A stretch of DNA of 64,000 nucleotides from JAVBJV01 sp031555315 (GCA_031555315.1 JAVBUO010000020.1:83815-147814); one strand, 5' to 3'; shown: positions 49,555-59,162, counted from the first letter of the stretch. The notes: a model not told the origin generated them from the sequence alone. Numbers and translations: made by a program.

Positions 49555-49977
49555 ATGTCGGTCAAAGTGATCTACAGGGCCTCGGCCACCGCCACCGGCG
49601 GGCGCGACGGGCAGGCGAAGACGGATGACGGCAGCTTCAGCGTCAAGCTCGCCAAGCCGAAGGAAATGGGCGGCACCGGCGCGGGCAACAATCCGGAACA
49701 GTTGTTCGCTGCCGGGTATTCGGCGTGTTTCCTCGGGGCGCTGCAATTCGTCGCCGGGCAGGAGAAAGTCGCCGTTCCGGCCGATGCCTCGGTGAACGCC
49801 GTGGTCGGTTTCGGGCCGCGCAGCGCAGGCGGCTTCGGGCTGGACATCGACCTGAAAATCTCGCTGCCCGGCGTGCCGCGCGAGACGGCGGTGGCGCTGA
49901 CCGAGAAGGCGCATCAGGTCTGCCCGTATTCGAACGCCACGCGCAACAACGTCGATGTGCGGCTGACCGTGGTATAA
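49555..49977 (+). CDS. ohr: Organic hydroperoxide resistance protein (Ohr/OsmC family)
   Basis: 140 residues. Thiol peroxidase that reduces organic hydroperoxides. Both catalytic Cys are present: GYSACFLGAL (Cys58) and HQVCPYSNATRNNVDVRL (Cys123), which is Ohr rather than OsmC type. No OhrR regulator is adjacent. Confidence 0.92.
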   Translation: MSVKVIYRASATATGGRDGQAKTDDGSFSVKLAKPKEMGGTGAGNNPEQLFAAGYSACFLGALQFVAGQEKVAVPADASVNAVVGFGPRSAGGFGLDIDLKISLPGVPRETAVALTEKAHQVCPYSNATRNNVDVRLTVV

Positions 49978-49986
49978 ACCGATCCA

Positions 49987-50227
49987 GTGTCCGGTCGGCG
50001 TCTTCTTTATCTGCTGGCCTGCGGGGCGCTGATCGGGGCTGGCCTGGCGGCTGGTGCCGCTGGGCCTGCCGTGGCTCGACGATTTCCGGGCCGCATTCTT
50101 CGGCAACCTGTTGCTGGGGCGGGTGTTTTCGGTGTGGAATATCGTTGCCTGTCTGGCGGGCATGGCGGCCGCCGTGGCAACGGAGTTGTGTCTGCACAGG
50201 GGGCGGCCTAAATTCCCCGTCCGATGA
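49987..50227 (+). pseudogene. Small membrane protein gene with an apparent 1-bp frameshift
   Basis: Frame 1 gives MSGRRLLYLLACGALIGAGL. From about 50050 the protein-like reading continues in another frame as RLVPLGLPWLDDFRAAFFGN ... VWNIVACLAGMAAAVATEL, ending at TGA 50225-50227, which overlaps the thrC ATG (ATGA). Removing one G near 50050 joins them into an about 80-residue, two-helix membrane protein. The reading is either a real inactivation, a sequencing error, or a shorter gene starting at a GTG near 50070. Confidence 0.65.
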
Positions 50228-51630
50228 AATATATCTCCACACGCGGTAATGCCCCGGTTCTGGGGTTCGAGGATGTCCTTCTGGCCGGTCTGGCCGAAGA
50301 TGGCGGGTTGTATGTGCCTGAAAACTGGCCGCAGTTTCCGGCGGATGAATGGCGCGCGATGCGCGGGCTGGCGTATCCGGATGTCGCGGCGCGGGTGATC
50401 GGCGCCTTCACCGGCGGGCAGATCGCCCCCGATGCGCTGCGGGCGATGTGCTACGCCGCCTATACCGGGTTCAACCATCCTGCCGTCGTGCCGCTGGTGC
50501 AGGTCGACCAGCGCATGTTCGTGGCGGAGCTGTTTCATGGGCCGACGCTGGCCTTCAAGGACATGGCGCTGCAACTGATCGGCCATCTGTTCGATCACGT
50601 GCTGGAAAAGCGCGATGCGCGGGTGGCGATCGTCGGCGCGACGAGTGGTGACACCGGTTCGGCGGCAATCGAGGCGTGCCGCGGCCGCAAGCGCGTCGAT
50701 GTGGTGATCCTGCATCCCGAGGGGCGGACCAGCGCCGTGCAGCGCCGGCAGATGACGACGGTGGACGAACCCAATGTCGGCAACGTCGCGTTGCAGGGCA
50801 ATTTCGACGATTGCCAGGACATGGTGAAGGCGATGTTCGCCGACGCGCCGTTCCGCGTGCAGATGCAGCTTTCGGCGGTGAATTCGATCAACTGGGCGCG
50901 CATCGCCGCGCAGGTCGCCTATTATGCGTGGTCGGCGCTGCAACTCGGCGCGCCGGAACGTTCGGTGGCGTTCAGCGTGCCGACCGGAAATTTCGGCAAC
51001 GTGCTGGCTGCCTGGGTGGCCGGGCGCATGGGGCTGCCGGTTGCCAAGCTGATCATCGGCAGCAACCAGAACGATATCCTGACGCGCTTTCTGGCCGCCA
51101 ACGACATGTCGGCGCGGCCGGTGGAGCCGTCGTTGTCGCCCAGCATGGATATTCTGGTCTCGTCGAACTTCGAGCGCCTGCTGTTCGAACTGCTGGGGCG
51201 CGATGGCGCGCAGACGGCGCAGCTCGTCCAGCGGTTCCGCACCGAAGGCCACATGCCGGTGCCGGATGCGGCGTGGAAACAGGCCACTGCGCAGTTTTCG
51301 GGCTTCATGCTCGACGATGCCGGCACGCTGGAAGCCATCCAGACCTGGTACCGGCGCTGCGGCTATCTGGCCGATCCGCACAGCGTGATCGGGCTGGAAG
51401 CGGCACGGGCCCACATGCCGGCGGACCGCGATGTGCCGGTGGTGGTGATGGCGACCGCACATCCGGCCAAGTTCCCCGATGCGGTGGAGCGCGCCACCGG
51501 TGTGCGCCCCGCGCTGCCCGCCGCGCTTGCCGATCTGTTCGAGCGTCCGGAAAAATTTACGGTACTGCCGAACGACCTCGGTGCGGTCGAAAATTTTGTC
51601 CGTGCGCTGGTCATGCGCAACGCCGCGTAA
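50224..51630 (+). CDS. thrC: Threonine synthase
   Basis: 468 residues; converts O-phosphohomoserine to threonine with PLP. The N-terminus MKYISTRGNAPVLGFEDVLL and the PLP-lysine motif HGPTLAFKDMALQ are typical, with VGATSGDTGSAA as phosphate-binding loop. The start overlaps the stop of the small membrane gene. The M16 peptidase follows after 22 bp in a probable operon. Confidence 0.95.
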   Translation: MKYISTRGNAPVLGFEDVLLAGLAEDGGLYVPENWPQFPADEWRAMRGLAYPDVAARVIGAFTGGQIAPDALRAMCYAAYTGFNHPAVVPLVQVDQRMFVAELFHGPTLAFKDMALQLIGHLFDHVLEKRDARVAIVGATSGDTGSAAIEACRGRKRVDVVILHPEGRTSAVQRRQMTTVDEPNVGNVALQGNFDDCQDMVKAMFADAPFRVQMQLSAVNSINWARIAAQVAYYAWSALQLGAPERSVAFSVPTGNFGNVLAAWVAGRMGLPVAKLIIGSNQNDILTRFLAANDMSARPVEPSLSPSMDILVSSNFERLLFELLGRDGAQTAQLVQRFRTEGHMPVPDAAWKQATAQFSGFMLDDAGTLEAIQTWYRRCGYLADPHSVIGLEAARAHMPADRDVPVVVMATAHPAKFPDAVERATGVRPALPAALADLFERPEKFTVLPNDLGAVENFVRALVMRNAA

Positions 51631-51652
51631 CCGCGCCTGAAGGAAAACCTGA

Positions 51653-52921
51653 ATGTCCGATGATGCCTCCCGCGTGACGCGCCTCGCCAACGGTCTGACG
51701 ATCGCCACTGAAACCATGAACAACGTCGAGACCGTGTCGTTCGGCGCGTATGTATCGACCGGCACGCGCAACGAACGTCCGGAGGAAAACGGCGTTTCGC
51801 ATTTTCTCGAGCACATGGCGTTCAAGGGCACCGCGCGCCGCAGCGCCGCGCGCATCGCCGAGGAGATCGAAAACGTCGGCGGGCACATCAACGCCTATAC
51901 GGCGCGCGAGCAGACCGCCTATTACGTGAAGCTGCTGAAGGACGACCTGGCATTGGGCGTCGACATCATCGGCGATATCCTCACGCATTCGACGTTCGCG
52001 CCGGAGGAGCTGGAGCGTGAACGCGGCGTGATCCTGCAGGAGATCGGGCAGACGAACGATACGCCCGACGACATCATTTTCGACCACTTCCAGGAGGCGT
52101 CGTATCCCGACCAGCCGATGGGCCGTCCGGTGCTGGGCACCGAGGGACTGATCCGCGCGATGCCGCGCGAGACGCTGGTCAACTACATGCAGCGCCATTA
52201 TACGCCGGCGCGCATCGTCGTGACGGCAGCGGGCGCGCTGGAACACGAGCGTCTGGTGCAGATGGTGCAGGAACACTTCGCGGATCTGCCGGCTGGCAAT
52301 GCGGCCGAGGCGGCACCGGCGGCATACCACGGCGGTGAATTCCGCGAGGCGCGCGAACTGGATCAGGTGCATCTGGTGCTGGGTTTTTCGTCCAGCGCCT
52401 ATGACGCGCCCGACTACTGGCCGGCCCAGGTTCTGTCCACGCTGCTGGGCGGCGGCATGTCGTCGCGCCTGTTCCAGGAAATCCGCGAAAAGCGCGGATT
52501 GGTGTATTCGATTTACAGTTTCCTGTCGCCGTATCGCGATGGCGGCGTGTTCGGCATCTATGCGGGCACGGGTGAGCGCGAGGCGGCGGAACTGGTGCCG
52601 GTGGCATTGAACGAATTGCGGCGCGTGCAGCGCGATGTTACCGACGGCGAGCTGAAACGCGCCAAGGCGCAGCTGAAATCCAGCCTGCTGATGTCGCTGG
52701 AGAGCACCGGTGTGCGGTGCGAGATGATGGCCCGGCAATTACAGGTCTTCGGGCGGATAATTCCGGTCGAGGAAACGGTCACAAAGATCGATGCCGTGAG
52801 TATCGACGATGTGCAGCGCGCCGCGGCGCAGACGTTTCGCGGCTCTCCGACATTGGCGGCAATGGGACCGGTGGGATTGGTGCCGCCACTGCCCGCCATT
52901 GCGGAACAACTGGTGGCATGA
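51653..52921 (+). CDS. M16 family zinc peptidase (mitochondrial-processing-peptidase-like)
   Basis: 422 residues. The inverted zinc motif HFLEHMAFKG (HxxEH) lies about residues 44-53, with the distal Glu in the ENVGGHINAYTAREQTAYY segment; the R/Y-containing C-terminal half follows. The substrate in bacteria is unclear. thrC-M16 linkage is common in alphaproteobacteria. Confidence 0.92.
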   Translation: MSDDASRVTRLANGLTIATETMNNVETVSFGAYVSTGTRNERPEENGVSHFLEHMAFKGTARRSAARIAEEIENVGGHINAYTAREQTAYYVKLLKDDLALGVDIIGDILTHSTFAPEELERERGVILQEIGQTNDTPDDIIFDHFQEASYPDQPMGRPVLGTEGLIRAMPRETLVNYMQRHYTPARIVVTAAGALEHERLVQMVQEHFADLPAGNAAEAAPAAYHGGEFREARELDQVHLVLGFSSSAYDAPDYWPAQVLSTLLGGGMSSRLFQEIREKRGLVYSIYSFLSPYRDGGVFGIYAGTGEREAAELVPVALNELRRVQRDVTDGELKRAKAQLKSSLLMSLESTGVRCEMMARQLQVFGRIIPVEETVTKIDAVSIDDVQRAAAQTFRGSPTLAAMGPVGLVPPLPAIAEQLVA

Positions 52922-54261
52922 TGGAAAATGTGCGCGACCCGCTCGCCCTGCTGGGCGACCTGATCGATCTGGCCCGCACCGCGGGCGCCGATGCCGCCGA
53001 TGCGCTGCTGGTCGATGCGACGTCGCTGTCGGTACAGCGACGTCTGGGCCGGATCGAACATCTGGAACGCTCGGAAAGTTGCAATCTCGGACTGCGGGTG
53101 CTGATCGGCAAGCGTGCGGCGATCGTCTCGACCGGCGATGTCGCCCCGCGTGGCTTTGCCGCGCTGGCCGAGCGCGCCGTGGCGATGGCGCGCGTGCTGC
53201 CGGAAGATCCGTTCGGCGGGCTGGAGCCGGGGGAACGCGCCCCCGATGCGGCGGCGCTGGAACTGGAAGACGCAGCGGAACCCGGAGCGGACGATCTGCT
53301 GGCGCGCGCTGCCGCGGCCGAGGATGCGGCGCTGGCGGTGAAGGGTGTGACCAACAGCGAAGGCGCCGGCGCCGAGTTCTCGCGCCGACGGATCGCGCTG
53401 GCGACCAGCACCGGTTTCGCGGGCGGTTATGTGCGCACGTCGCATGCGGTGTCGGCCACCGCGCTGGCGGGCGGCGGCAACGCGATGGAACGCGATTACG
53501 ATTACGCCAGCGCCGTGCATCTGGCCGACCTGGAAGACGCGGCGGAGATCGGCCGGCGGGCCGGCGAACAGGCGGTTGCGCGGCTGAACCCGCGGCGCCC
53601 GAAGACGGCACGGCTGGCGGTGGTCTATCATCCGCGGGTGGCGTCCAGTCTGATCGGGCATCTGGCGGCGGCGATCAACGGCGCGTCGGTGGCGCGTGGT
53701 ACCAGCTTCCTGAAGGATAAACTGGGGGCGAAGATTTTCGCCGATCGGATCAGCGTGCACGACGATCCGCTGCGCAAACGCGGTCTGCGTTCACGCCCGT
53801 TCGATGGCGAAGGCGTGACCGGCACGGCACGCCGGCTGATCGATGCGGGCGTGCTGACCACATGGCTGCTGGACATTCGCAGTGCGCGGCAACTGGGGAT
53901 GAAGAGCACCGGCCATGCCAGCCGCGGCACCAGCGGCCCGCCCAGCCCGGCGGCGACCAATCTGTGGCTTACGCCAGGCGCGCAGACGCCGGCGGAACTG
54001 ATGGCCGATATCGGCGAGGGGCTGTTCGTTACCGAGCTGATAGGTTCTGGCATCAACATGATGACCGGCGATTACAGCCGCGGTGCGTCCGGCTTCATGA
54101 TCCGTGACGGCCAACTGGCCGAACCGGTCAGCGAGATCACCGTGGCGGGCAACCTGAACGACATGTTCCTGAACATGACCGCCGCCAACGACCTGCAGTT
54201 CCGCCGCGGCATGGACAGCCCGACGGTACGGATCGAGGGTCTGACGATGGCCGGCGCCTGA
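52918..54261 (+). CDS. pmbA: TldD/PmbA family protein (PmbA-like)
   Basis: About 447 residues from ATGATG overlapping the M16 stop. PmbA/TldE is the non-catalytic partner of the TldD protease. Family segments include SLSVQRRLGRIEHLERSE near residue 38, GEGVTGTARRLIDAGVLTTW, and GLFVTELIGSGINMMTGDYS near the C-terminus. No HExxxH is seen, which fits PmbA rather than TldD. A T-rich tract at 54304-54309 may be part of the terminator. Confidence 0.9.
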   Translation: MMENVRDPLALLGDLIDLARTAGADAADALLVDATSLSVQRRLGRIEHLERSESCNLGLRVLIGKRAAIVSTGDVAPRGFAALAERAVAMARVLPEDPFGGLEPGERAPDAAALELEDAAEPGADDLLARAAAAEDAALAVKGVTNSEGAGAEFSRRRIALATSTGFAGGYVRTSHAVSATALAGGGNAMERDYDYASAVHLADLEDAAEIGRRAGEQAVARLNPRRPKTARLAVVYHPRVASSLIGHLAAAINGASVARGTSFLKDKLGAKIFADRISVHDDPLRKRGLRSRPFDGEGVTGTARRLIDAGVLTTWLLDIRSARQLGMKSTGHASRGTSGPPSPAATNLWLTPGAQTPAELMADIGEGLFVTELIGSGINMMTGDYSRGASGFMIRDGQLAEPVSEITVAGNLNDMFLNMTAANDLQFRRGMDSPTVRIEGLTMAGA

Positions 54262-54334
54262 GAGGCCGCCCGATAACGCTACTGGCGTGGCCGTCTGGCG
54301 GTGCTTTTTTGCGCTTTGGGTGCTCATGGACGGA

Positions 54335-54417
54335 GTAATTCCAAGTCAGACACGAAGTGTCTGACGACTCGGGAATTACGACCAGAGGTAGAACGTGGAA
54401 CACAATCGTGTTCCACG
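54335..54417. repeat. Compound palindromes between converging genes
   Basis: Structure 1: outer arms GTAATTCC (54335-54342)/GGAATTAC (54372-54379) around a perfect inner stem GTCAGACAC (54345-54353)/GTGTCTGAC (54357-54365). Structure 2: perfect 10-bp stem CGTGGAACAC (54394-54403)/GTGTTCCACG (54408-54417). Both are non-coding and lack adjacent T tracts; they resemble dispersed extragenic palindromes or a MITE-like remnant. Confidence 0.65.
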
Positions 54418-54507
54418 CCCGCTGCGCCGGTTCTCGGAAAGCACCACCATACGACTCACCCCAGCGCATTCTCGAACGGCTTCTGAGAAGCGTTGCTGCG
54501 GCGGCTG

Positions 54508-55095
54508 TCAGGACGGTTGCGTGGTCAGCATGCAGGGGTGTTTTTCGAAGCCTGCATACCATGCGGCCAGTTGCGGGTGTTTGGCGCGCCAGGGTTCGTC
54601 GGCATAGCGGAAGTCCAGATACCCCAACGCACAACCGTAAGCGATGGTGCCGATGTCCGGCGTGTCGGGCAGGACGTCCTGTTCCATCGCGTCCAGACAC
54701 GCTTCGACCACGGCTTTCAGCTTGGCGACCACGCCGGCGCGCGCTTCGTCCTGCGGCCGGGCGGCTTCGCCGCGACGCGCCACGGCGGCGTCCATCAGAC
54801 CGTCGGCCAGTGCCTGGCGGCGCAGCGCGGTCCAGCGCTCGAGACCGGCCGGCGGGAACAGCGGCGGTGCCTCGCCGCGCGAGTCCAAGTATTCGCAGAT
54901 CACCGGGCTGTCGAACAGGCTGGCGCCGTTGTCCAGCTCCAGCACGGGGATCTTGCCCAGCGGGTTGAGGGCCAGCACCTCCGGCGCGGTGGGGTTCACC
55001 TTGCCGGGCACGAGTTCGAGCCCGATACCACGGGCGACGGCGCAGGCGACGACCTTGCGCGCGAAGGGGCTGGCAGGAACGCCATAGAGCTTCAT
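54508..55095 (-). CDS. Glutathione S-transferase family protein
   Basis: 195 residues: thioredoxin-like N-terminal domain starting MKLYGVPASPFARKV, with NPLGKIPVLELDNG and the glutathione-binding ESxxI variant FDSPVICEYL, then an all-helical domain. ATG at 55095 overlaps the gloB stop (ATGA), so it is co-transcribed with the glyoxalase II gene; both use glutathione. Confidence 0.9.
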   Translation of the reverse strand: MKLYGVPASPFARKVVACAVARGIGLELVPGKVNPTAPEVLALNPLGKIPVLELDNGASLFDSPVICEYLDSRGEAPPLFPPAGLERWTALRRQALADGLMDAAVARRGEAARPQDEARAGVVAKLKAVVEACLDAMEQDVLPDTPDIGTIAYGCALGYLDFRYADEPWRAKHPQLAAWYAGFEKHPCMLTTQPS

Positions 55096-55856
55096 GAGAA
55101 GTTGTCCTTTCCTGAACGTAGGTCGGCGAGTGTGGCAATATCTGGCGCGCGGAGGAAAGGGTTGGTTTTCATCTCGTCGCGCAGCAGGCAGGGCAGGGTG
55201 GGCTTTCCCGCGGCGCGCAACGCCTGCGCTTGTTCGGCGCGGGCGCGCAGGGCGGGATTGTCGGGATCGACACTCAACGCGAAACGGGCATTGGCCTGCG
55301 TGTATTCGTGCCCGCAGCACAGGCGGGTTTCGGGCGGCAGCGCGGCGATCTTGCGCAGCGAAGTGAACATCTGCGCCGCGGTTCCTTCCAGCAGGCGCCC
55401 GCAGCCCAGGCTGAACAGCGTATCGCCGGTCATCAGTGCATTGCCGGCGCTGAAGTAATAGACGACATGCCCCAGCGTATGTCCGGGGGTTTCCAGCACC
55501 TGCGCCTTGCTGGCACCGAGCGCCACCACATCGCCTTCACGCACCCCGCGCTCGAGCCGGGGCAGGCGGTGCCGGTCCGCCGCGGCGCCGATCACCGCGC
55601 AGTGATACCGCGCCGCCAGTTCTGGCACGCCGGCGATGTGATCGGCGTGGTGGTGGGTGAGCAGAATCAGATCCAGCCGTCCGCCCGTCTGTTCTACGGC
55701 GCGTGCGCAGGGCCCGGCCTCGCCCGGGTCGACCAGTGCCGTGGCGCCGCTGGCGGTATCGCGCAGCAGCCAGGCGTAGTTGTCGGCAAGGCACGGGATG
55801 GGCGTGATGGTCAGCGAGCCGGTTATCGACATATCAGGCAGGAGCGTGGCGGACAT
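55092..55856 (-). CDS. gloB: Hydroxyacylglutathione hydrolase (glyoxalase II)
   Basis: 254 residues; cleaves S-lactoylglutathione in methylglyoxal detoxification. The metallo-beta-lactamase motif THHHADHIAG (THxHxDH), further metal ligands in TPGHTLGH and GDTLFSLGCGR, and CCGHEYTQAN complete the binuclear site. ATG at 55856; the frame continues upstream without homology. Confidence 0.93.
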   Translation of the reverse strand: MSATLLPDMSITGSLTITPIPCLADNYAWLLRDTASGATALVDPGEAGPCARAVEQTGGRLDLILLTHHHADHIAGVPELAARYHCAVIGAAADRHRLPRLERGVREGDVVALGASKAQVLETPGHTLGHVVYYFSAGNALMTGDTLFSLGCGRLLEGTAAQMFTSLRKIAALPPETRLCCGHEYTQANARFALSVDPDNPALRARAEQAQALRAAGKPTLPCLLRDEMKTNPFLRAPDIATLADLRSGKDNFS

Positions 55857-55907
55857 GCTATAGGTGTCCCTGGATTCGGTGGATGCGTATGCAGGCATCA
55901 TGGGTGA

Positions 55908-56630
55908 TTGTTCGGAATGGTAACAGACCCTTGTTGGTTGATGGGCTTTTACGATACGCCACTGGGCGGAGTGGCGCGGCGGCTGCTGCGCGCGCGGCTG
56001 GAAGAGATCTGGCCCGATTTGTCGCGGATGGACGTGCTGGGGCTGGGATACGCCCAGCCTTATCTGGATTTGTGGCGCGACCGGGCGGCGTGCTGCATTC
56101 CGGCGGTGCCGGTGTCGTCCGGGCGCGCCGTCGCCCGGACCGGCGGTGCAACGATGCCGGAATGTGCGGTCGACGAAGAGGCGCTGCCGTTCCCCGATCT
56201 GTCTTTCGACCGCATTCTGGTGGTGCACGGGCTGGAAGGGGCGGAGAACGCGCGCCGGTCGCTGCGCGAGGTTTGGCGTGTCCTGAAGGATGACGGGCGC
56301 GTGCTGCTGGTGGTGCCGAACCGGCGTGGTCTGTGGGCGCATGCCGAATCGACGCCGTTCGGCCATGGGCGGCCGTATTCGCCCGGTCAGTTGGGGCGCG
56401 CGCTGGCCGCCGGCCTGTTCTGCGAGGAACGCCGCGTCGAGGCGCTGTTCACCCCGCCGATCCGCCGCGGCTTGCCGCAACGCACCGTCGACATTCTGGA
56501 GCGCGCCGGCCGGCGCATGGCACCCGGCGTGGCGGGCGTCATCATGGTCGAGGCCAGCAAAAACCTTTTTGCCGCGGTGCCGGCCGCCGGCAAGCGGGTC
56601 GGGCGGCGCGTTCTGCTCGAAGCGGGATGA
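55908..56630 (+). CDS. Class I SAM-dependent methyltransferase
   Basis: 240 residues (TTG at 55908) or 237 (ATG at 55917). DVLGLGYAQPYLDL is a degenerate SAM-binding loop; LPFPDLSFDRILVVHGLEGA and LREVWRVLKDDGRVLLVVPN are motifs of UbiE/methyltransferase-11-type enzymes. Divergent from gloB, a pairing common in Acetobacteraceae and other alphaproteobacteria. Substrate unknown. Confidence 0.85.
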   Translation: MFGMVTDPCWLMGFYDTPLGGVARRLLRARLEEIWPDLSRMDVLGLGYAQPYLDLWRDRAACCIPAVPVSSGRAVARTGGATMPECAVDEEALPFPDLSFDRILVVHGLEGAENARRSLREVWRVLKDDGRVLLVVPNRRGLWAHAESTPFGHGRPYSPGQLGRALAAGLFCEERRVEALFTPPIRRGLPQRTVDILERAGRRMAPGVAGVIMVEASKNLFAAVPAAGKRVGRRVLLEAG

Positions 56631-56668
56631 AGCTGCGCGCCGCCTGTTTCTGCGGCGCCAAGCTAAAT

Positions 56669-57232
56669 TCAGAGAGGATGATCAGAGAGGATGAACTGCG
56701 AGATTCTGGCCGAGAATTCCGACCGCTGGATCAGCGTCAGCGTTCCCTGCGGGGTCTGCCAGACGACCTCTTGATGCCGATTGTCGCCGGCGTGGTCGAG
56801 ATGCTGCTGCGGCGGGCCGTATTCGCGGGTCATCGTGGCCAGCACACGCGCAAAATCGTCGGATGGAAACTCTCCGGCAAAGCCGACCCAGCGGTCGTCG
56901 TGAAACCGCAGCCGCGTTCTGCTGCGGGTGCCGAACACCTCGCGGCGGATATCGTCGCAGATAACGGTTTCGTTCCGGCGCTGCTGCTCGGGCGTCTGTG
57001 CCGGGGCGGCTGCGGCGTTGCGGCGGACGCGTTGGGTTATATAAGCGCATTCGCTCCGCTTGCTGCGGTCCAGCAGGCGGTTGACGATGACCTGCTGGCT
57101 CTGTCCCAGCGCCTGTCCGCGAAAATGCACGACCGCATCCGGCACGGACCGGTCGGACCGCCATGGGGCGGCGTAGGAAGGGGACAGGGCGATTGCGGCA
57201 AGGACAGCAAGAATCAGGCGGAAATTCATCAT
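56669..57232 (-). CDS. Exported hypothetical protein
   Basis: 187 residues, signal peptide MMNFRLILAVLAAIALSPSY then AA. The mature part is basic and hydrophilic with two Cys (SECAYI, ICDDI), consistent with a periplasmic disulfide. No family recognised. Divergent from the IalB-like gene. Confidence 0.75.
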   Translation of the reverse strand: MMNFRLILAVLAAIALSPSYAAPWRSDRSVPDAVVHFRGQALGQSQQVIVNRLLDRSKRSECAYITQRVRRNAAAAPAQTPEQQRRNETVICDDIRREVFGTRSRTRLRFHDDRWVGFAGEFPSDDFARVLATMTREYGPPQQHLDHAGDNRHQEVVWQTPQGTLTLIQRSEFSARISQFILSDHPL

Positions 57233-57361
57233 GGCTCTTCTGAAAAAGTCGTCTTCCCGAGACCCGGGGGCGGGACTATACTCTATTAGGAAGCCATGAC
57301 ATATTTCGAGAATAATCCGATGTTCTTGAAGCCTTCCGGAAAGATTTGTATTGGGTTTTTC

Positions 57362-57886
57362 ATGCGTATTCTTTCTCTCGTTTTGCTGACGTGTCTGGCA
57401 ACGCTGCCCGCCCTGGCGCAGCAGCGACCGGCGGCCCGTCCGGCCGCCGGGCAACAGGCGATCGGCCGGTTCGATGACTGGTCGGCATGGCAGATGCAGG
57501 AAAACGGGCAGCGCGTCTGTTACATGGGGGTGAAGGCGCGTGCCTCGACGCCGCGTCTGTCGGGCCGTGGCGACGTGATCCTGACCGTAACCCACCGCGC
57601 CAATGCGCGCGACCAGGTGAGCATCATGTCCGGCTATGCCTACCCGTCCGGGGCGGAGGTGCAGGTGCGGGTGCTCAGTTCGGGGACCGAGCTGGCGTTT
57701 TATACCAGCGCACGTGCTGCCTTTGCCCGCGACGGCCGGGCGGCGATCGCCGCGCTGCGGCGGGGGCGCGAGGCGGTGGCCAAGGGCCCGGTGCCGCGCG
57801 GTAGCGGGCAGGTGACCGACACGTTCAGCCTGCGCGGTTTTACCGCCGCCTACGAGGCGATCAGCCGCGCTTGTCCGTCGCGCTAG
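57362..57886 (+). CDS. Invasion-associated locus B (IalB)-like periplasmic protein
   Basis: 174 residues from the ATG at 57362: signal peptide MRILSLVLLTCLATLPALAQ, then FDDWSAWQMQENGQRVCYMG and the C-terminal DTFSLRGFTAAYEAISRAC typical of the IalB fold. Function unclear; widespread in alphaproteobacteria. The frame is open to 57296, but the signal peptide sets the start. Confidence 0.82.
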   Translation: MRILSLVLLTCLATLPALAQQRPAARPAAGQQAIGRFDDWSAWQMQENGQRVCYMGVKARASTPRLSGRGDVILTVTHRANARDQVSIMSGYAYPSGAEVQVRVLSSGTELAFYTSARAAFARDGRAAIAALRRGREAVAKGPVPRGSGQVTDTFSLRGFTAAYEAISRACPSR

Positions 57887-57956
57887 ATCCGGCGTATGAA
57901 CGCTGCCGCGCCGCGCGTCTGACCGGCGCGCCGACAGCAGGCAGAGAAAAACACCG

Positions 57957-59162
57957 ATGATCATCGACCCGGCGCAGAGCAGGGCAGCACAGGATTTGAC
58001 CGAGGCCGAACGTGTGCGGATCCTCGCCAAGACGGCGCGGTTCGCGCCGCCATCGGGGGTCGAGGCCGACGGCAGGCGCGATCTGGTCGGGCTGAGCCGC
58101 GAGGAACTGGGCGAAATCCTGGCGGAGATCGGCGAAAAACCGTTCCGGCTGAAGCAGCTCTGGCACTGGATCTATCATCAGGGCGTAACCGATTTCGCGC
58201 GCATGAGCACGATCGCCCGGCCGTTGCAGGAAAAGCTGGCCGAACGCTTCGTGCTGGGCCGGCCCGGCGTGAAGCTGTGCCAGACCAGCGACGACGGCAC
58301 CCGCAAATGGCTGTTCAAATTCCGCGACGGGCAGGAAGCCGAGACCGTCTACATCCCCGACAAAGAGGAAGACCGCGGCGCGGTGTGCATTTCCTCGCAG
58401 GTCGGCTGCACGCTGTCGTGCCGGTTCTGCCATACCGGTACGCAGGCGCTGGTGCGCAATCTGGGCGCGGCGGAGATCGTCGGCCAGTTCATGGCGGCGC
58501 GCGACGCGTACGGCGAATGGCCGTCGCCCAAGGACGAACGTCCGCGCCTGCTGTCGAACATCGTGCTGATGGGCATGGGCGAGCCGCTCTACAATTACGA
58601 GAACGTCGCCACGGCGATGAAGATCGTGATGGACAACGAGGGCATCGCCCTGTCGCGCCGGCGCATCACGCTGTCGACCTCGGGCGTGGTGCCGATGATG
58701 GACCAGTGCGGGCGCGAACTGGCGGTGGGGCTGGCGATCAGTCTGCACGCGGTGACCGACGATCTGCGCAACGAACTGGTGCCGCTGAACCGCAAATACC
58801 CGATCAAGGAGCTGATCGCGGCCTGCCGGCGTTACCCGGCGGCGTCGAACGCGCGGCGCATCACCTTCGAATACGTGATGCTGAAAGGCGTGAACGACAG
58901 CGAGGCCGAGGCGCGCGAACTGGTCCGGCTGATCGCCGGCATGCCCGCCAAGGTCAACCTGATTCCGTTCAACCCGTGGCCGGGCAGCACGTATGAAGCC
59001 TCGACGCCCGGGGCGGTGCGCAAATTCGCCCAGATCGTCATGGACAGCGGCTACGCCGCGCCGGTGCGTGAACCACGCGGGCGCGACATTCTGGCCGCCT
59101 GCGGACAGCTGCGCACCGAAAGCGAACGCCAGCGCCGCAGCGCTGTCCCTCAGAAGGCTTAG
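57957..59162 (+). CDS. rlmN: 23S rRNA/tRNA adenine-C2 methyltransferase RlmN (radical SAM)
   Basis: 401 residues. The radical-SAM cluster motif CTLSCRFCHTG, RGAVCISSQVGC before it, and the methyl-carrier Cys in RGRDILAACGQL near the C-terminus define RlmN, which methylates A2503 of 23S rRNA and A37 of some tRNAs. It ends tail to tail with lepA; the two stop codons overlap in 59159-59162. Confidence 0.95.
   Translation: MIIDPAQSRAAQDLTEAERVRILAKTARFAPPSGVEADGRRDLVGLSREELGEILAEIGEKPFRLKQLWHWIYHQGVTDFARMSTIARPLQEKLAERFVLGRPGVKLCQTSDDGTRKWLFKFRDGQEAETVYIPDKEEDRGAVCISSQVGCTLSCRFCHTGTQALVRNLGAAEIVGQFMAARDAYGEWPSPKDERPRLLSNIVLMGMGEPLYNYENVATAMKIVMDNEGIALSRRRITLSTSGVVPMMDQCGRELAVGLAISLHAVTDDLRNELVPLNRKYPIKELIAACRRYPAASNARRITFEYVMLKGVNDSEAEARELVRLIAGMPAKVNLIPFNPWPGSTYEASTPGAVRKFAQIVMDSGYAAPVREPRGRDILAACGQLRTESERQRRSAVPQKA

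Noticed and set aside
49192..51891. 899-codon minus-strand frame
   Set aside because: Antisense to ohr, thrC and the start of the M16 gene, all clearly real. Only the last about 50 codons (49192-49344) are free of an opposite gene and are listed separately.
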